Positions 1-13,413 of a stretch of DNA of 64,000 nt are shown here, piece by piece. The translations under genes were made by a program, and so were the position numbers. The stretch's first letter is position 1, and the number at the start of each line of letters is the position of its first letter. The DNA is from Rhopalosiphum padi (lineage: Eukaryota; Arthropoda; Insecta; Hemiptera; Aphididae): positions 30,048,652 to 30,112,651 of the forward strand of contig NC_083597.1 of assembly GCF_020882245.1 (NCBI RefSeq). The letters are read 5' to 3'. The notes under the pieces are model-generated. The model was not told where the DNA came from and searched no databases. It worked only from the letters and a program-made list of their open reading frames with translations.

Positions 1-126
1 CCATGAATGTCGTTGAATTTGAATTTTATAAATTTAGTACTTATTAAAATAACTTAATATTTTTTTTTTATTACACATAATATTGTACTAAAAGAAATTT
101 TCACTATAACATGTATTTTGTCATTA

Positions 127-222
127 TCGCCGAATCGGCGTCGCCGAAACGGCAGCGCCGAAAATATCTATCGCCGATACGGCAGCGTCGAAACGGCAGC
201 GCCGAAATGGCAGCGCCGAAAA
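127..222. repeat. GC-rich dyad minisatellite
   Basis: About six to seven imperfect copies of a 14-15 base unit close to CGCCGAAACGGCAG, lying in very AT-rich DNA. Each unit is itself a small inverted repeat (GCCG-AAA-CGGC), so every copy could fold as a mini-hairpin. No coding frame is apparent. This is seen directly; its origin, for example as part of a dispersed transposon, is not known from this window. Confidence 0.75.
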
Positions 223-3200
223 GTCCCATTCCCCCTATACGGCTATACGTATAGGTAATACATATTTATATACCTATCGTCTATTATTATATATTGTGTG
301 GAGCGAAGTTACCAAATATTTCTATGCATAATATATGACAAATTAATAGGTTTATTGACATATTATATTATTATTAACATGTTTTTTTTTCTAAATAATA
401 TTTGTTGTATTTATTATTGTATATGTGTATACGGGTTAAGGTCAAGAGACAAATGTAGTACACTTCAAAAATAAATGTTTAAATAAATTATGCGAATAAA
501 TATTATTAATCGATTACTTTAGTAAGTATAAAGTAGTAAAGTACTACTGTGTTAGATATATATATATTTATATAGGTAGACATCTGCGTTGAATCGTTAT
601 GCATATTTTTTTATCGTGGGTTGACAACGGCAAACCAATGATGGCAATGTAAGAAAATATAGTAATACTAATATAATATATATAAATATTAAGTTTTCAG
701 TTAGAAAGTTTTCGGTAGTGTAAATGACACATTTGCGAAAGATTTGACAATACGTAATGGCCATTATTCATTAGTGATTAGAGTGTGAAATATTTGGATC
801 CTTTGTAGCTTACATTACGAGTATTATAGAAGTTGTAAATTAGTGTTTTACTATTTTAATTCGTTTTGCACAAAATTTATCGTATACATATTATATTATT
901 ATCCTAATAATAATTATATAGTAATTTCATCTCTCAAGTTTACGCAATACTCGCCGTACGTCCAATAAAAAAAAAACAGGATTTTTTGAAAAAATCCTGA
1001 TTCCGATATGAGTAAACAAAATTTTTATGAACATTTCGAAATAATCATCCTGCGGTTTACTTAACCAAATGATGCATTATAATTTATAATTTATAATATT
1101 TTATAACTATAACGTTTATAGCTTGGTGTCATAATATGTAGTATCTACTGAGTACCTACTTGTAATTTATATGAACGTACAATAGTTATGTATTTAAAAA
1201 TAAAATAAAAAATAATAATAATATATACATGGTATTGATGAATGAAATCGCAATTTCTGGAATAAATATTAAGTAAGTCCTTTGAAGTCACGGTTATCCA
1301 TCTACCATTTAGCATATATGAGAATACGAAATTAACGGAGTGGATCAATAGTCCTCGCACAAATGTAATAGGTACCTATAATAGTCGTATATAGCAAATA
1401 AATTATTAAAACGAACTAGTCTTGATCAATTAATGATACGCATCTGTTATACATTCATAGGAAAACCTCGCCAATACATATAACTAACTACCAAGTATAA
1501 ATTATGTTGAACTACCACTTGACGTTAATAAACCAATAATAATAACATATATTAAACAAACACAATTAGGTCAGACTTGGGTTAGCCACCGATCGGCAAA
1601 ATCTAATGTAATATTATTTATTATTATTCTGCGACGTGTTGAATAAAGTTTTAAAATAACACGAAATCCAAAACTCTTTCGCCACGCCTTGTATACACAT
1701 AAATACACATAACACGTATACCCATTCTCAGATACTTTGATTTTAATCATAATTATATTTAATTATTGAAACACGGATTTAATATTTTAACAATATTTCG
1801 TATCAGCAGATACAAGCTATCGGGTGACATTTACTATAAAGTATTATACAGTAAGGCGGTAATTATAAATAACTTTTAAAAACCAATAATAGTAGTAGTA
1901 CTTACTTATTGATAAAAATATATAATACATTATATAGTACTTATATATACGGTCTACGACACTAAATAGGTACCTAGTGAGTATACGGGTTTACTGAGGT
2001 ACAAATGATACTTGTGGATACGACAACATAAATTGAATAATAACTCAGTGATAGGGTATACAATATTATAATATACTATTAAATAGCAAAAATATTTGTT
2101 TTAATTTTACTTTATAAGAATGGATATATTTATGGGATCATATGTTTTCCAGTGGCCACAAAAAGTCAATCTCCCGATTTTCATCACATCGTACATTTTT
2201 TCTAAGTTATCTATAGGTAGGTACATCAAATCATATTTTACATTATTAATTTTAGTCATTTACTATTAAGTACGTATAATATTCATGATATTGATGATTT
2301 TAATGATTTTTTTGGATTAGGTATCTGGAAATGATTGATGAACATTAGCGTGAATTTGTTGCTGAAAAGTGAAAGGATATAACAAAGAGATGATATTATA
2401 TTCAACATTTAGAAGATCTACAGGAGGAAATAATTAGGTTCCTACCTACGACAAGTTTTTTAAACGTATATGTTGCTATGTTGGTATCATATATCATTAT
2501 AGGACTGTGCAATATGCAAACTACAGTCATATAGGTATACTATTATGTACTATATGTACTATATACATATTATTTATTTTGAATGGTATATCATGATATT
2601 AATATTAAATAATGTTGATAACTGTATTGGTCCATCGTTCAAAATGTGATAATTCGAAACTGTTTCAGTTAATATATTATAACTAGGTAAGTATTAATAA
2701 TATTATAAACCTATTAAGTACGGACAATCTCGCTACTCTTCTTATTTATAATGAGTATAATGGTAAAGGTCGACTGTCTCCGCAAATTTTCCTGGTAATA
2801 TATAATAGTACCTATTTTCGATCAACAAAAACCTAATAAAAAAAACTTGCAGTGTATTTAGGTCAATAAAACATTTTTAAGGATATAGTTAGATACTATA
2901 GAGGTCATTCCCATCCCGAAATATTAATCCCGCTAAATTATAATATCAAACGGTCAAATATTATTTTTCAATCGATATCATTTTTATAATATTCCGAGCT
3001 GGACCAATTGATTTCGATGATTTTATAAAAAATACCTTACACCGGAACAATAAAATCATCTTTTAAATTATGTATTATTATTGAGACATAAAACTGGATT
3101 CCAGATAATAATGTGTAAAAACTACTATTAATATTTGACCAGTCCAATAAATTATGATACGACACGCAGACCAAATCGCATTGCTCAGGTCGATCTCTAT

Positions 3201-6200
3201 TTGATAGTTAGGTTAAAATGCAAAGGGTATGGTACAATCATTCAAATACACTGAAGTATAGATAGTAGATGCTGCCACACCGGCACAATAACTGTACTGT
3301 CTGTACTATAATAGCCAATAAGTAGACAATATCACAAATTATCTAGGTGTTAATTATAGTTGGTAACCTACTAGCTTGGACGCCTGGTAAGGTTGTAAAC
3401 CAATCGTAAAAATAAATACAAATAATTGCCAACACATTTTTATAATATTATGCATTTATGTAGATAAATTTAAAAACATTTTAAGCACCATTTTCTGTGA
3501 CAGTAAATTCCACTAAATAGTTGTAGTGTCCAGATGACCGTAGCGAAACAAAACATAAAAATATGTTTGATAATATAATAAGAACTATAAAAATACAGAG
3601 GTTGGAATTTTGAAAGGATCACACCAACACGGCAAACGATAATATTTTATTGATAATACCTAAGTTTTTAGTCTGCGTGTACACGAAAAGTAGTCGAAAA
3701 AATTCGATTTTTAACTTAGACTTTAGAGGGTTACAAACAAAAATTAAGGATTTAACTCAAAAACAAATAACCCCTTAAATTTTCACTAAATGGTTAAATT
3801 ATATAATTTCTATGCATAAAATAATTTTTTTTAAATATTTTAACTATTTTTAAACTTTTTATAGGCAGTTTTCGATTTTCGAGTTATTTTTAAATGCCGA
3901 TAAAAAATGTATGAATGAATAAAAAATGCTTGAAAGTTGAATACAAAGTACCTAATAAATGGTTTATTTCTCAATTAAAAATTATCGAATACTTTAAGTC
4001 ATAATATTTTTTTATACGATTTTAAAGTTAGAATTTTGACAAAACTCGTCAATATCTCGAACATTACCAATTATTTTGTAATTAGTAATTCATAAAAAAA
4101 TATCTGTTTATACCTAAGATTTGAAAATTGTATTACTAAGCCACTAAGTTTTTTAAATTTTTCTCAAACAATTTTTGTTTTTCATGATTATTCAATAACA
4201 AATTACCTTAGATACTCGACATTTTCCCGAAATGTTTGTGTTATAATTTTTTTTATATAACATAATAAAATTTAAAAAATATTTTGACACGTTTTGGGTA
4301 TTTATATTTATTTAAGTTTTTTTTTCTATTAATGTCAATAAAGAATATTCGATGTATCAAAATTCTTAAATATTTAATATAAGATCCCAAATAAGTTGTT
4401 CTTATATCTGTATATAAAATTATTAAAAATATAAAGGCACAATTTTTTTTTATACACATTTGAAGTTTAAATTTTTAGAAAATTACGTATGTATCTATTG
4501 ATATTAATATTATTTTGTTATAAATCAAAAACATTATTCTTGCGGAATTAAAGCTCTTTTACGTTACCTACTTGCCTATATCATTATACATTTTTCTATA
4601 TACAATGATATTTTTGAGTTATTTTAAGATATAATCTATTTATACTAGGTACATGATCATATTTTTACTGGTTTACGACCGTCTTAGTTATATTAATTAG
4701 TTAATTACCAAAAATAAACAAACTAGTATTTAGGAATCAGGTGATATGTTCTATTTATTTATTTTTCTTTATTTAAATGTTAAACTATAGATAATACACA
4801 CTAAATGTATATGAATTACACAATAAATAATAAATTGTAAAATAATTGTTGAGATAAATTTTTTTTATTAATTTTGTCCAAGAACATTTGTCCACCCGGA
4901 CAATTACCTATTGGTGTTCTCCCGCTTTTAAAACTGGCCCTGACATTAATACAGAAAGAACTTAAAGAAGAAAGGTGGAGGTCTATTCATAAAAACAACA
5001 AACAAATATTTGATGAATTCCTAAACAACGTTAAAACATTGCGCCAATAAGTGAAAATTTAAAGATTTATTTTGAAAAAAAAAAATGTAGTATTTACATG
5101 TCATGTTTACAAAATAAATAATAATATATTTTATAGTGGTGGTGGCCTGTGTCATGATGCACAGGAAATAATAATAACAAATTAACTGTATTATTATATA
5201 ATTTAAAAATATATGCTATAATTATTAATTATATACCTGTAAGCAGCAGGAACATCTAATTTAAAAATATTCAGTCTAAAAGTTAACGGGCAAATAAACA
5301 TAAAACCAATTAGTAAAAATTATCATTAATTGTCATTTGATATTATAAACTAATGCTATTTTTATCCTTTTTAGATTTAAAGCGCAATGGTAGAAACATA
5401 AAATAAATGCAGACAGACTGACAAGCATCGTCTCAATCATTTTTATTTTCAACAATTTTAATTAAATATTGATTAGTATTTAAACTTAAGGTCATTTACA
5501 TTATTTACAAGTTCAAAATAATTTGTTAAAAGTTATAACTTATAACAAATAAACAAAACAATGAATATTTATTATTTTTTAATATTAAAACATTGTGTGA
5601 TATTATCTTTATAAAAATAATTTATAATATTAACATTTTAAATGCCGTCCCAGGCACTTTCTTCAGTCGACTACTTTTTGAGCCAAGTCTGAACATAAAA
5701 TTGATGATATAACATAGCTTTTTTATAAGATAATTTTTCTACAACTTTTAAATAAATATGAAAATATAAATAAATAATAGTTTTAAAAATTGGCAAGTAA
5801 TGATGTTAAATTATAATATATTTAAAACAAGTCTCTTAATAGTAATAATACAAGCACATTTTTAGTAGGTTGCATATAAGTTTATATCACTAGTACAGTA
5901 GTAACATATTTTTATAATACTTATTTACTACATTACTGTTGCACTTCTAAGCCTATTTTATATTATAAGATTTTTTTTTTTTAAGTAAAATTATATTAAT
6001 GAATAATTTTTTACTAATGAACAAATTATGGATTATTTTTAATAATTATTTAATACTTAAGTATTACAGTTTTAGTAAGAAAACTGTTTTGAGAATCAAA
6101 AAAAGTAATTTACTTAATTAAGATTATTGTTAAACACCTTATAAAAATAACAGTATTTATAACAAAAATAAAATGTAAGATAAATTCAGATTTCTCATAA

Positions 6201-6234
6201 AAATAAAAACATATTTTTAAATTAATCATATTCT
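223..6234. other. AT-rich intergenic region without a recognised gene
   Basis: No open frame here has coding character; the short open frames are low-complexity. The stretch from about 3640 to 4460 has runs such as TTTTCGAGTTATTTTTAAA and repeated AATTT/AAATT blocks, resembling the inner parts of the dispersed repeat copies at 28.3, 32.7 and 57.6 kb. A small coding-like tail lies at 4955-5050 and is discussed as a finding. The part just below 6234 probably includes the 3' untranslated region of the minus-strand GDP-L-fucose synthase gene. Confidence 0.5.
977..999. repeat. perfect short palindrome
   Basis: CAGGATTTTTT and its exact reverse complement are separated by a single G, giving a 23-base perfect inverted repeat preceded by a run of A. 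It would form a tight hairpin. There is no gene next to it, so a terminator or structured-RNA role cannot be argued; it may be the remnant of an inverted-repeat transposon. Confidence 0.6.
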
Positions 6235-9200
6235 TTATGGTGCGGCCAGTCTTGCTTGTTTATGATTTTTTTTAAACCATTCAACAGTGTCAGCAATAGC
6301 TGTTTCTAAATTGGTAAATTTAAAATTTGGTAACAATTTTCTAAGTTTTTCATTACTAGCAGTTTTTTTTATCTGACCATCTGCAGCACTAGTGTCAAAT
6401 TCTAAAACTCCTTGAAAATTAAATGATTTAGCAATCATTTCAGCTAATAACCGAATTGTTATTTCATCTTTCTCGTCCACTGCAAAAATACAAAAAAAGA
6501 TTTTATAGATTAATTGTTTTATTGACCATTGGCAGATTATAGGCAATTATTATGTGTTATAGTAATATCTGATAAATATACATTATCATTAAATACCTGA
6601 TAAAATAATGGGTTCAACATCATTATAATTCCTTAATACCCAAACAAATAGTCTGGCAAGATCCAATGAATAAATGAATTGTCGCAAAGGTTTTCCAGAT
6701 CCCAATACAACAAATTTATCATCTCCTGAAAATTATATGGGTATAGGATTTCAATTAATAAATTGCAATTTTTATACAAAAACTATTTCAATTTGAAATT
6801 AAATTTATAGTAATTTTTATACTTTGCATGTTATAAATTATAAAATTTATTTTAGATTATATACTATAAAAACTATATTAACTGAAATATTACTCAATCA
6901 TTGATAAAAAAAAATGAAATATAACATTTTATAATCAAAATTAGTAAATATCAAATGCATACGCTTAACAGTTAAAATATACTTCTGTATTTTTCTATTT
7001 GTTAGAAAAAAATGTTTATAAGAATAATTAGTAACTAAACAATAATGTATTAATGTGTAAACTTGGATGTTCATCTGATTCATCGTGATAACATTAATTA
7101 AAAAAAAAAATGTATGTATTATTGTTATTTATATCATAGTAATAAGTTTATCTTTTAATTACCTTTTTCTATAGCTATGTGTAGTCGATGAATGAGAGCT
7201 GGAACTACATGGGCATTTTGTAAGTCAAAATTATCATGTGGCCCAAATACATTACATGGAACAACAGAAGTATATATCACTCCATGTTTTTGATGGTATG
7301 CTTTATTTGCGATGTCTAACAGTCGCTTGGCATAACTATAACCAAAGTTGGATGGATGAGGAGGTCCATTATGAATCTGAAATAAATTATAAAAAACATT
7401 ATTTTATTTAACCCATTAATTATTTTATGTTGATTGATGTAAAATAAATTTGCAAACAAAACTAAGTGACTGTTTGAGCAAAACATTACATTACATTTCA
7501 ATAAAATTAAAATTAACTGATATGTATTTTTAAGTTAGTAACTTCATAATTTTAAATAACATAAAAATCAAATTGTGAGAAAAATTGTTTTAGACAAAGT
7601 ATAATATATTCTGTGGTGATAATTACTGTTAGATGCCATGTATAGTTGATTTAAATGAGCCACTGGGAAACTTTGGCAATGGTTATAAATTAAAATAAAA
7701 GTCATTATTTCTTTACTAAAATACTAATTATTTTATATAGAATCTATAATTTAAAGTTCAAATATGAGGTATTAATACTGGTTTGTAATAAATGTAAATG
7801 TAATAAATTGAAAATTCAAGTTTAATTATTTGGATTAAAAACCTTGGTCCAAACCAGTTCAAACAAATAGAATATTATACTATTTTACTAATAAATATGA
7901 TTCAAATTGTTCGAACTATCGATAAAACTTGAATAATTTAAACTATATATTAATAAATGACAAAGTTCACTTGAATAGTTTCTAATAAACAATCAAAGTT
8001 TGAATGTTATGCAATTATGAGACTATTTCGATACTACTCATTACTAATAAATAATAATTATATAATAATCAATCAGTTAGTCTATGCATAAAAACAAGAA
8101 TGAAAGTTATTTTTCTGAATTCTAACCAGCATTTGATTTATTGTACTTGAATACCATAATAGGTATACATAGCAAACAAACATTTTTTAAGTATAAACAA
8201 TATTTAACTTCTATTATATTGAATTATATTTTAAAATATTTAAAATTATAAATAATACCATAGTTTCATTAATTGGATATGATGTTTTGTCTGGAAAAAT
8301 ACATGTAGATAAACATGAAACGACTTTTTTTACATTGTACTGAAAACTAGTTTCTAGAACATTATCGTTTATGTGTACATTTTTGCGCTGAAATAAAATA
8401 AACAAATTAAAAATTATTGAGTGAATAATTAATTTATAAAATTAAATAGATTGCCATAATGTATATTATACTATTATAATTTAAAATTATTATCTTAAGT
8501 ATAATTTGTTAGATAGGGAGTATAGTACTTAAATAGTTTATGTAGCTATGAATTTGTTTTTTTGGATATTTGGTTATACACTAAAGTCTTGATGATTTAG
8601 ATAAATTTAAAACAAATGTCATCTAAATTAGCAATTTGCCAGGTCTACTGAAGGTTTTCTAAGAGTAATTAAAAATTCAATTGACTTTGTCCGCCTCCTT
8701 AATTTATTACATATTTAAAAAAGAAAAATACATTAGGTGCTGAATTTTGCTAATTATTAGTGGAAAAATCAATTTTCTAAACCTACATAGCAACAAAATG
8801 TCAGTGTTGTTTATGTTTTGATGTTCTTTATCTCCACCAATAACAAAACAGTATTCAGTGCACAATTCAGTATTCACTTATTTCATAAGCAAATTGTGTT
8901 CAGGAAAGTTAAGAAAAATTATCTATTTATGTACTATCCAGAGTACTGTATTAATCGAACTGTACATAGCAATATGGAAATCATCAAGTGTTAAGAATAC
9001 AAAAATTCAATTTTAATCTTAATAGTTCAAGTTTATGTCAAAAAACTATAATAAAACTGATTTCATAAAACTATAAATTATTTAAATTATTTCATTAATC
9101 TTTGATCTGAATAAATAATAATAAATAAAAATGTATTAAATATAATAGTCTTTGGACTTTGAGGGCATAATTAAAAAAAAATGTATATTTATTTTAAATA

Positions 9201-9764
9201 AGTATATCTATCTAAGGGATATCAATTTTTCAATTTTAAGTTCACAAACTGTAGTTTTTGGCGTTATTGAATAATTGATTATAATTTTTAAATTAAATAT
9301 TGTTACAAAAATATGAAAAAAGCATTGAAAATTTAAGACATACTTATGATTTTTACTTTTACTTATTTATAATTTTATCTGAGTAATTAAATGTAAACTG
9401 GAAGTACCAAAACTGGGAATTTAAATTATAATTTTTATTATTATAATTGAATTATCTACCAAAAAGTCCAAATTGTTGTTCATATTATGAAATAGACCGC
9501 CAACCATAGCCGCCAAGTGTATGACATGTGTAGGTTTATATTTTTCAAATAAATCTTTTGTCGCTTGTACATCACTGAAACAATTTAAATAGAAAATAAA
9601 ATGGTTCGAAAACCATTATCTGTTATTCACTTGAGATCTGCTTCTTTTGAATTAGTAAATATCCATTTTTCATCAGGTAATGCTTCATTTTGGGTTTCAA
9701 CAATTGTTCTGATGGCGCTGCCCACCAGTCCTGATCCACCAGTAACCAAAATGACTTTGGCCAT
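6235..9764 (-). CDS. Gmer: GDP-L-fucose synthase (GDP-4-keto-6-deoxy-mannose epimerase/reductase)
   Basis: This enzyme performs the last step of de novo GDP-L-fucose synthesis: epimerisation and NADPH-dependent reduction of GDP-4-keto-6-deoxymannose in the cytosol, supplying fucose for glycans. Coding exons on the minus strand are 9764-9631, 9574-9460, 8387-8259, 7376-7163, 6725-6597 and 6479-6235. All joins have GT-AG borders and keep frame, giving 321 codons plus stop, the usual length of the animal enzyme. Visible motifs are the Rossmann loop GGSGLVG (residues 9-15), HLAAMVGG, the catalytic SCLSTCIFP block (about 107-115), the YSYAK Y-x-x-x-K pair (Tyr139, Lys143), NVFGPHDN (about 168-175) and the C-terminal KKTASNEKLR segment typical of the family. 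The ATG sits two bases after an acceptor (TTTTCAG), so there is a 5' untranslated exon upstream. Family assignment is established knowledge; no defect is seen. Confidence 0.96.
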
Positions 9765-9891
9765 TCTGAAAATAATATGTTATATTATTTTATATCTGTC
9801 CAAAATAGACGACTTAACACCAAGCTGTATCCAAACAATTATTAAGACTGCGACACAGAATTAGGACAGAAGAAAATGTTAGCAAACTCAC

Positions 9892-9990
9892 GCGTCAATT
9901 CGATATCAATAAATACGTAGTTGAGCGAATAAGTATTTGAATTGTGGCTTTTGAATTTTGTGTATTTTAAAATTTAAAACAGACTTTTAT
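9892..9990 (-). promoter_or_regulatory. likely 5' untranslated exon and upstream region of the GDP-L-fucose synthase gene
   Basis: On the minus strand a strong donor (GC|GTGAGTTT, exon edge at 9892) faces the acceptor immediately before the start codon at 9764. This predicts a 127-base 5'-UTR intron and a non-coding first exon above 9892. The upstream limit and transcription start are not determined by the sequence. The region between here and 10.47 kb would be a divergent promoter if the plus-strand candidate gene is real. Confidence 0.5.
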
Positions 9991-10477
9991 GAACAACATT
10001 TGACTGTTAAGAATGTTTTCTATTTTGTCTTTTTATCATAATATACATTTGTATGATTTGATCCAAGATAACGTTCAAGGTTAATAGATAATAGTATCTC
10101 AAAGTTTTTCTCCGACTCGTTATCACCGCGTTTCGTTATTATTATCTCGATATCATCGAGTTTTAAAATTGCAATATATCGTTATTTTTTCAAAAACATA
10201 GACGACATTTTGACGTTTAAAGTCTCATTTTATGTCTTTATCGGCATTTTTCAAACGTGCCATTTGTGTTGCAATTTCGTTCGACGAGCTCGAAACCATG
10301 AATACCAATACGGCTGTCGGACGACGTTATTTCGATGTTTTTTGTTTTTGTTTTAGTCGCTCCGTTTTGAGCTTTTCACACCAGTTATTTACGCGTTTTC
10401 GCGCAGTGCGTGTCGTTTTCCGTGTTCTGCCTGTGTGATTTTACTGACCGATTAGAACTGCAGACGCTGTACGACGT

Positions 10478-10673
10478 ATGAGGTATGTATCGAACTTTTT
10501 GATTATTCACACGGTTTAACAGGTTTAACGTATATTGTATTACTGTACGTGTTTTAGGCTATTGGCTCGTACATTCGTGCCGAATAAAAGTCGTGTTCGA
10601 GGCCCTCGTACACTGTCGTTTCACTACCCCAACGTCGCAAATATGTTTATTTGGATATCAAAGAATGGTTTCG
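10478..10673 (+). CDS. candidate first two coding exons of an unidentified plus-strand gene (partial)
   Basis: An ATG at 10478 followed by AG|GTATGT joins in frame to an exon at 10558-10673 (acceptor TTTTAG, donor GGTGAGT). Together they encode about 40 residues beginning MRLLARTFVPNKSRVRGPRT, rich in Arg and Ser with almost no acidic residues, like a mitochondrial targeting peptide. The area is less AT-rich than its surroundings and lies head-to-head with the GDP-L-fucose synthase gene, as expected of a shared promoter. The phase at the last donor is 1. I could not recognise the next exon within the following 7 kb, so this could equally be the 5' end of a non-coding RNA. I do not recognise the protein. 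Confidence 0.35.
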
Positions 10674-12760
10674 GTGAGTTTTTCTTTAAATATTGAATGC
10701 GTGTATTATGTATACTATAACAGTACCTATTATATTATGTAATGCAGGTTTATGGACAATTTTCATAGAGCAGTGATGTCCGTTTTGCCTTTCAGTGTTG
10801 ATTTACTGATGTACAATATTATATTAATATAGTTAAATATTACTGTTTTTGATTCAATAATTTGCATTAAATAATTTTTATTTTATCATTTTTGCATTGT
10901 CTTATCCTTGGCAGCCTAACCAATCATTAGACATTTAGACTTATCTTTAGCCTCATGTTGTGCTTTGTGGCATAGAAGTGTGTGTCGACAATAAAGTTTG
11001 ATTCCACTTTACTGTATATATATATAGAATATATTATCATATATTAACAAATATAAGTATACTCATAGTGCTTAGGTGAATTAGTTATTTTAAGTATCAA
11101 AGTAGCTACTTTAGTATACTTTGAGTATATTATCATGATAAATAATTATTTGAATATTCAATATGATATAGCTATCATATTTTATATAATAATCAAGCTT
11201 ACAATTACAATTGCAATCGCAAAATAACTTTCATTAACTAAGCACGTGCAGCAAACTAATAATTTACATAGCTATTATGATTTATGATTTAGTTTTACAC
11301 TGAATTATGAATTACTTCCATATGTATAAAAGTATATGGTTGGCAAATGGTGAACCGTGGAAGGAAAAAAATTGGACCGTTAAAATATCTCAATTAGTTT
11401 GGATATAATTTATTATAAAGATTTGACAAAAAAATTTTTTTCCAAGCCTCATTTATTTATTATTTTAATTTCCGAACTCCAAGGAAAATTACTTGCCGAC
11501 CATATGGCTGGTAGATAGGATAATTGGTTAATATTATATAAATCAATTTTACTTGTATTATTTAATATTAAAACAATTAACAAACCTAATAAAAATCAAT
11601 AATATTGACTTTATTGATTCAATATAGTATATAATTATTTACTACAATAAGTACAATGTGTATGTATGTTTATATTTATTATTTAGTAATAATATTTTAA
11701 TTTTTTTTAATGAGTACATAATTAAGTGTTAGCATACATAGTGTTTTTGATGTTGTAAAAATGTTTTTTGTTAATAATTTGCAATATTATTTATCATATA
11801 AGGTAAATATTATTAATTAGCCAACATAAGTATATCATATTTATTCAAAAATATATCTAATTAAATCAAGCATAAAATGTGTTTAAAATATTTAGATGAG
11901 TTATTAAGTTAAGGTAGTTAAATGAGTTCACCTTGAGTATAATTTATAGGCTCAACTGTATAATTAATATAATTTATTAAATAACTAATTTTTATGATTA
12001 TTATATGGGTTTTATATATATTATTTAAATAAATTTAATTGATTTTATTTATATTGTATAACAGACACCTAATTAAACATAAATATTCAACATTAGACAT
12101 CATGTAAAGGCTTGAATTTTAAATAAATTTGTTACATTTAAATAGTGTATGTACTATGTTAATAAATGTTGGCTATGTACATAATATATGTCAATATACA
12201 CAATTGTTGCAGACAAACACATTAATAACACATTAAATACCTAATAACAAATATTCTATTTCAATGTAAATGTGAAGCATACATTTTTCTATTGACATCA
12301 CTAAAATGTATTGTATTTTTTTTATACCTAATGGCTAATATAGTAATATGCAATATTAAACATCATGTAAGCTCAAAAATATTAATTAGCCACAATGAAT
12401 ATATTAAATTTCCTCAAGAGCAATTATAATATTTCAACAATAATTTATTATTAATTATTACTAAGTAGTACCTATATATTGATATACCTATTTTAATTTA
12501 ATTATTCAATTTTTTAATTGTGGAACTTTTAGAAGAAAGGATTACCTATATATGAGTTGGTTAGTTAAATAGCAGTATCTATGTTTTGGGTTTAATTTAT
12601 AAGCTCAAGTGATTATATATTATATCAAATATTTAATTATAATTATACAGGGTTTAAATTATTAAATACCTACATTTAATTAATATTGTACTTATATATT
12701 ATATTGTTTAAAGGACATCATAACACTATTTTTTTTTTTTTTTTAATTTTAAGTTTATTG
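10674..12760. other. AT-rich region without a recognised gene
   Basis: Composed of A/T-rich sequence with no frame of coding character. If the gene start at 10478-10673 is real, this is the beginning of its long intron. No transposon ends were recognised here. Confidence 0.5.
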
Positions 12761-12766
12761 GTGTAT

Positions 12767-12812
12767 TATTGTAGCACGGACGTACATACGTATGTACGTC
12801 CGTGTATTGTAG
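12767..12812. mobile_element. minimal palindromic transposon remnant with 8-bp target duplication
   Basis: A perfect 30-base palindrome at 12775-12804 consists of CACGGACGTACATAC directly followed by its exact reverse complement. It is flanked on both sides by the same octamer TATTGTAG (12767-12774 and 12805-12812). Two abutting 15-base inverted ends with an 8-bp direct repeat look like a transposon reduced to its ends. Duplications of 8 bp are characteristic of hAT-type elements (established knowledge); family assignment here is inference because no transposase is visible. Confidence 0.6.
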
Positions 12813-12851
12813 TCAACACGATGAAAAATGTTTTGGTAAGTTAAAAAAATG

Positions 12852-13413
12852 ATTATTCAACGAGATGATGAGAGTTGATAGCCACGTGACGTCATAGAGT
12901 TGACAACTGAGCATCCGCCAATGTTTTACGTGTAAAAGTAGTTTGATTTACACAATGATTTTAATAACTTAAAATAGTATTTCAGAATTTTTTTTCGTAA
13001 TCCCAAGTTTATTTATGTGCTTAAGACAATGGTGTGATTTAAAATTGAATATATCTTGTTGCTGCATACATATTATATATTATAGTTTAGTAAAATTATT
13101 GAGTTCACGACTCGCGTTGTATTGCCGCGCAAACTAAATTTTACGAAATTCACTATAATAGTTTTATTTACTATAAACAACTTGAAAGTATATCAAAATT
13201 ATAATCACACCAATGCCATAAACACAAAAAAACATTTAAGGTTACATAAAAAAAAATCTAAAAATATTATATTTAACGATTGAAATCGTTGTGTTAATCT
13301 AGACACTTTAGCACGTAAATTATATGCTGCTGTTCCGACTTCGGCTCTATGACGTCAGTACGTCACATGCATATTTTCAAATGCTTGTACCTACTCATAA
13401 CTCATTGAATAAT
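12852..13413. mobile_element. long-armed inverted-repeat element (MITE/foldback type)
   Basis: The two halves are imperfect reverse complements over roughly 200-250 bases each. ATTATTCAACGAG at the left end pairs with CTCATTGAATAAT at the right end. GTGACGTCATAGAG near 12892 pairs with CTCTATGACGTC near 13346. CAATGGTGTGATT near 13028 pairs with AATCACACCAATG near 13205. The centre is AT-rich with further short dyads. No open frame and no clear target duplication were found. The arms are diverged, so the element is old or the product of several rearrangements. Confidence 0.6.

Noticed and set aside
127..222. CRISPR-like array
   Set aside because: The units are tandem without unique spacers, and the genome is eukaryotic.
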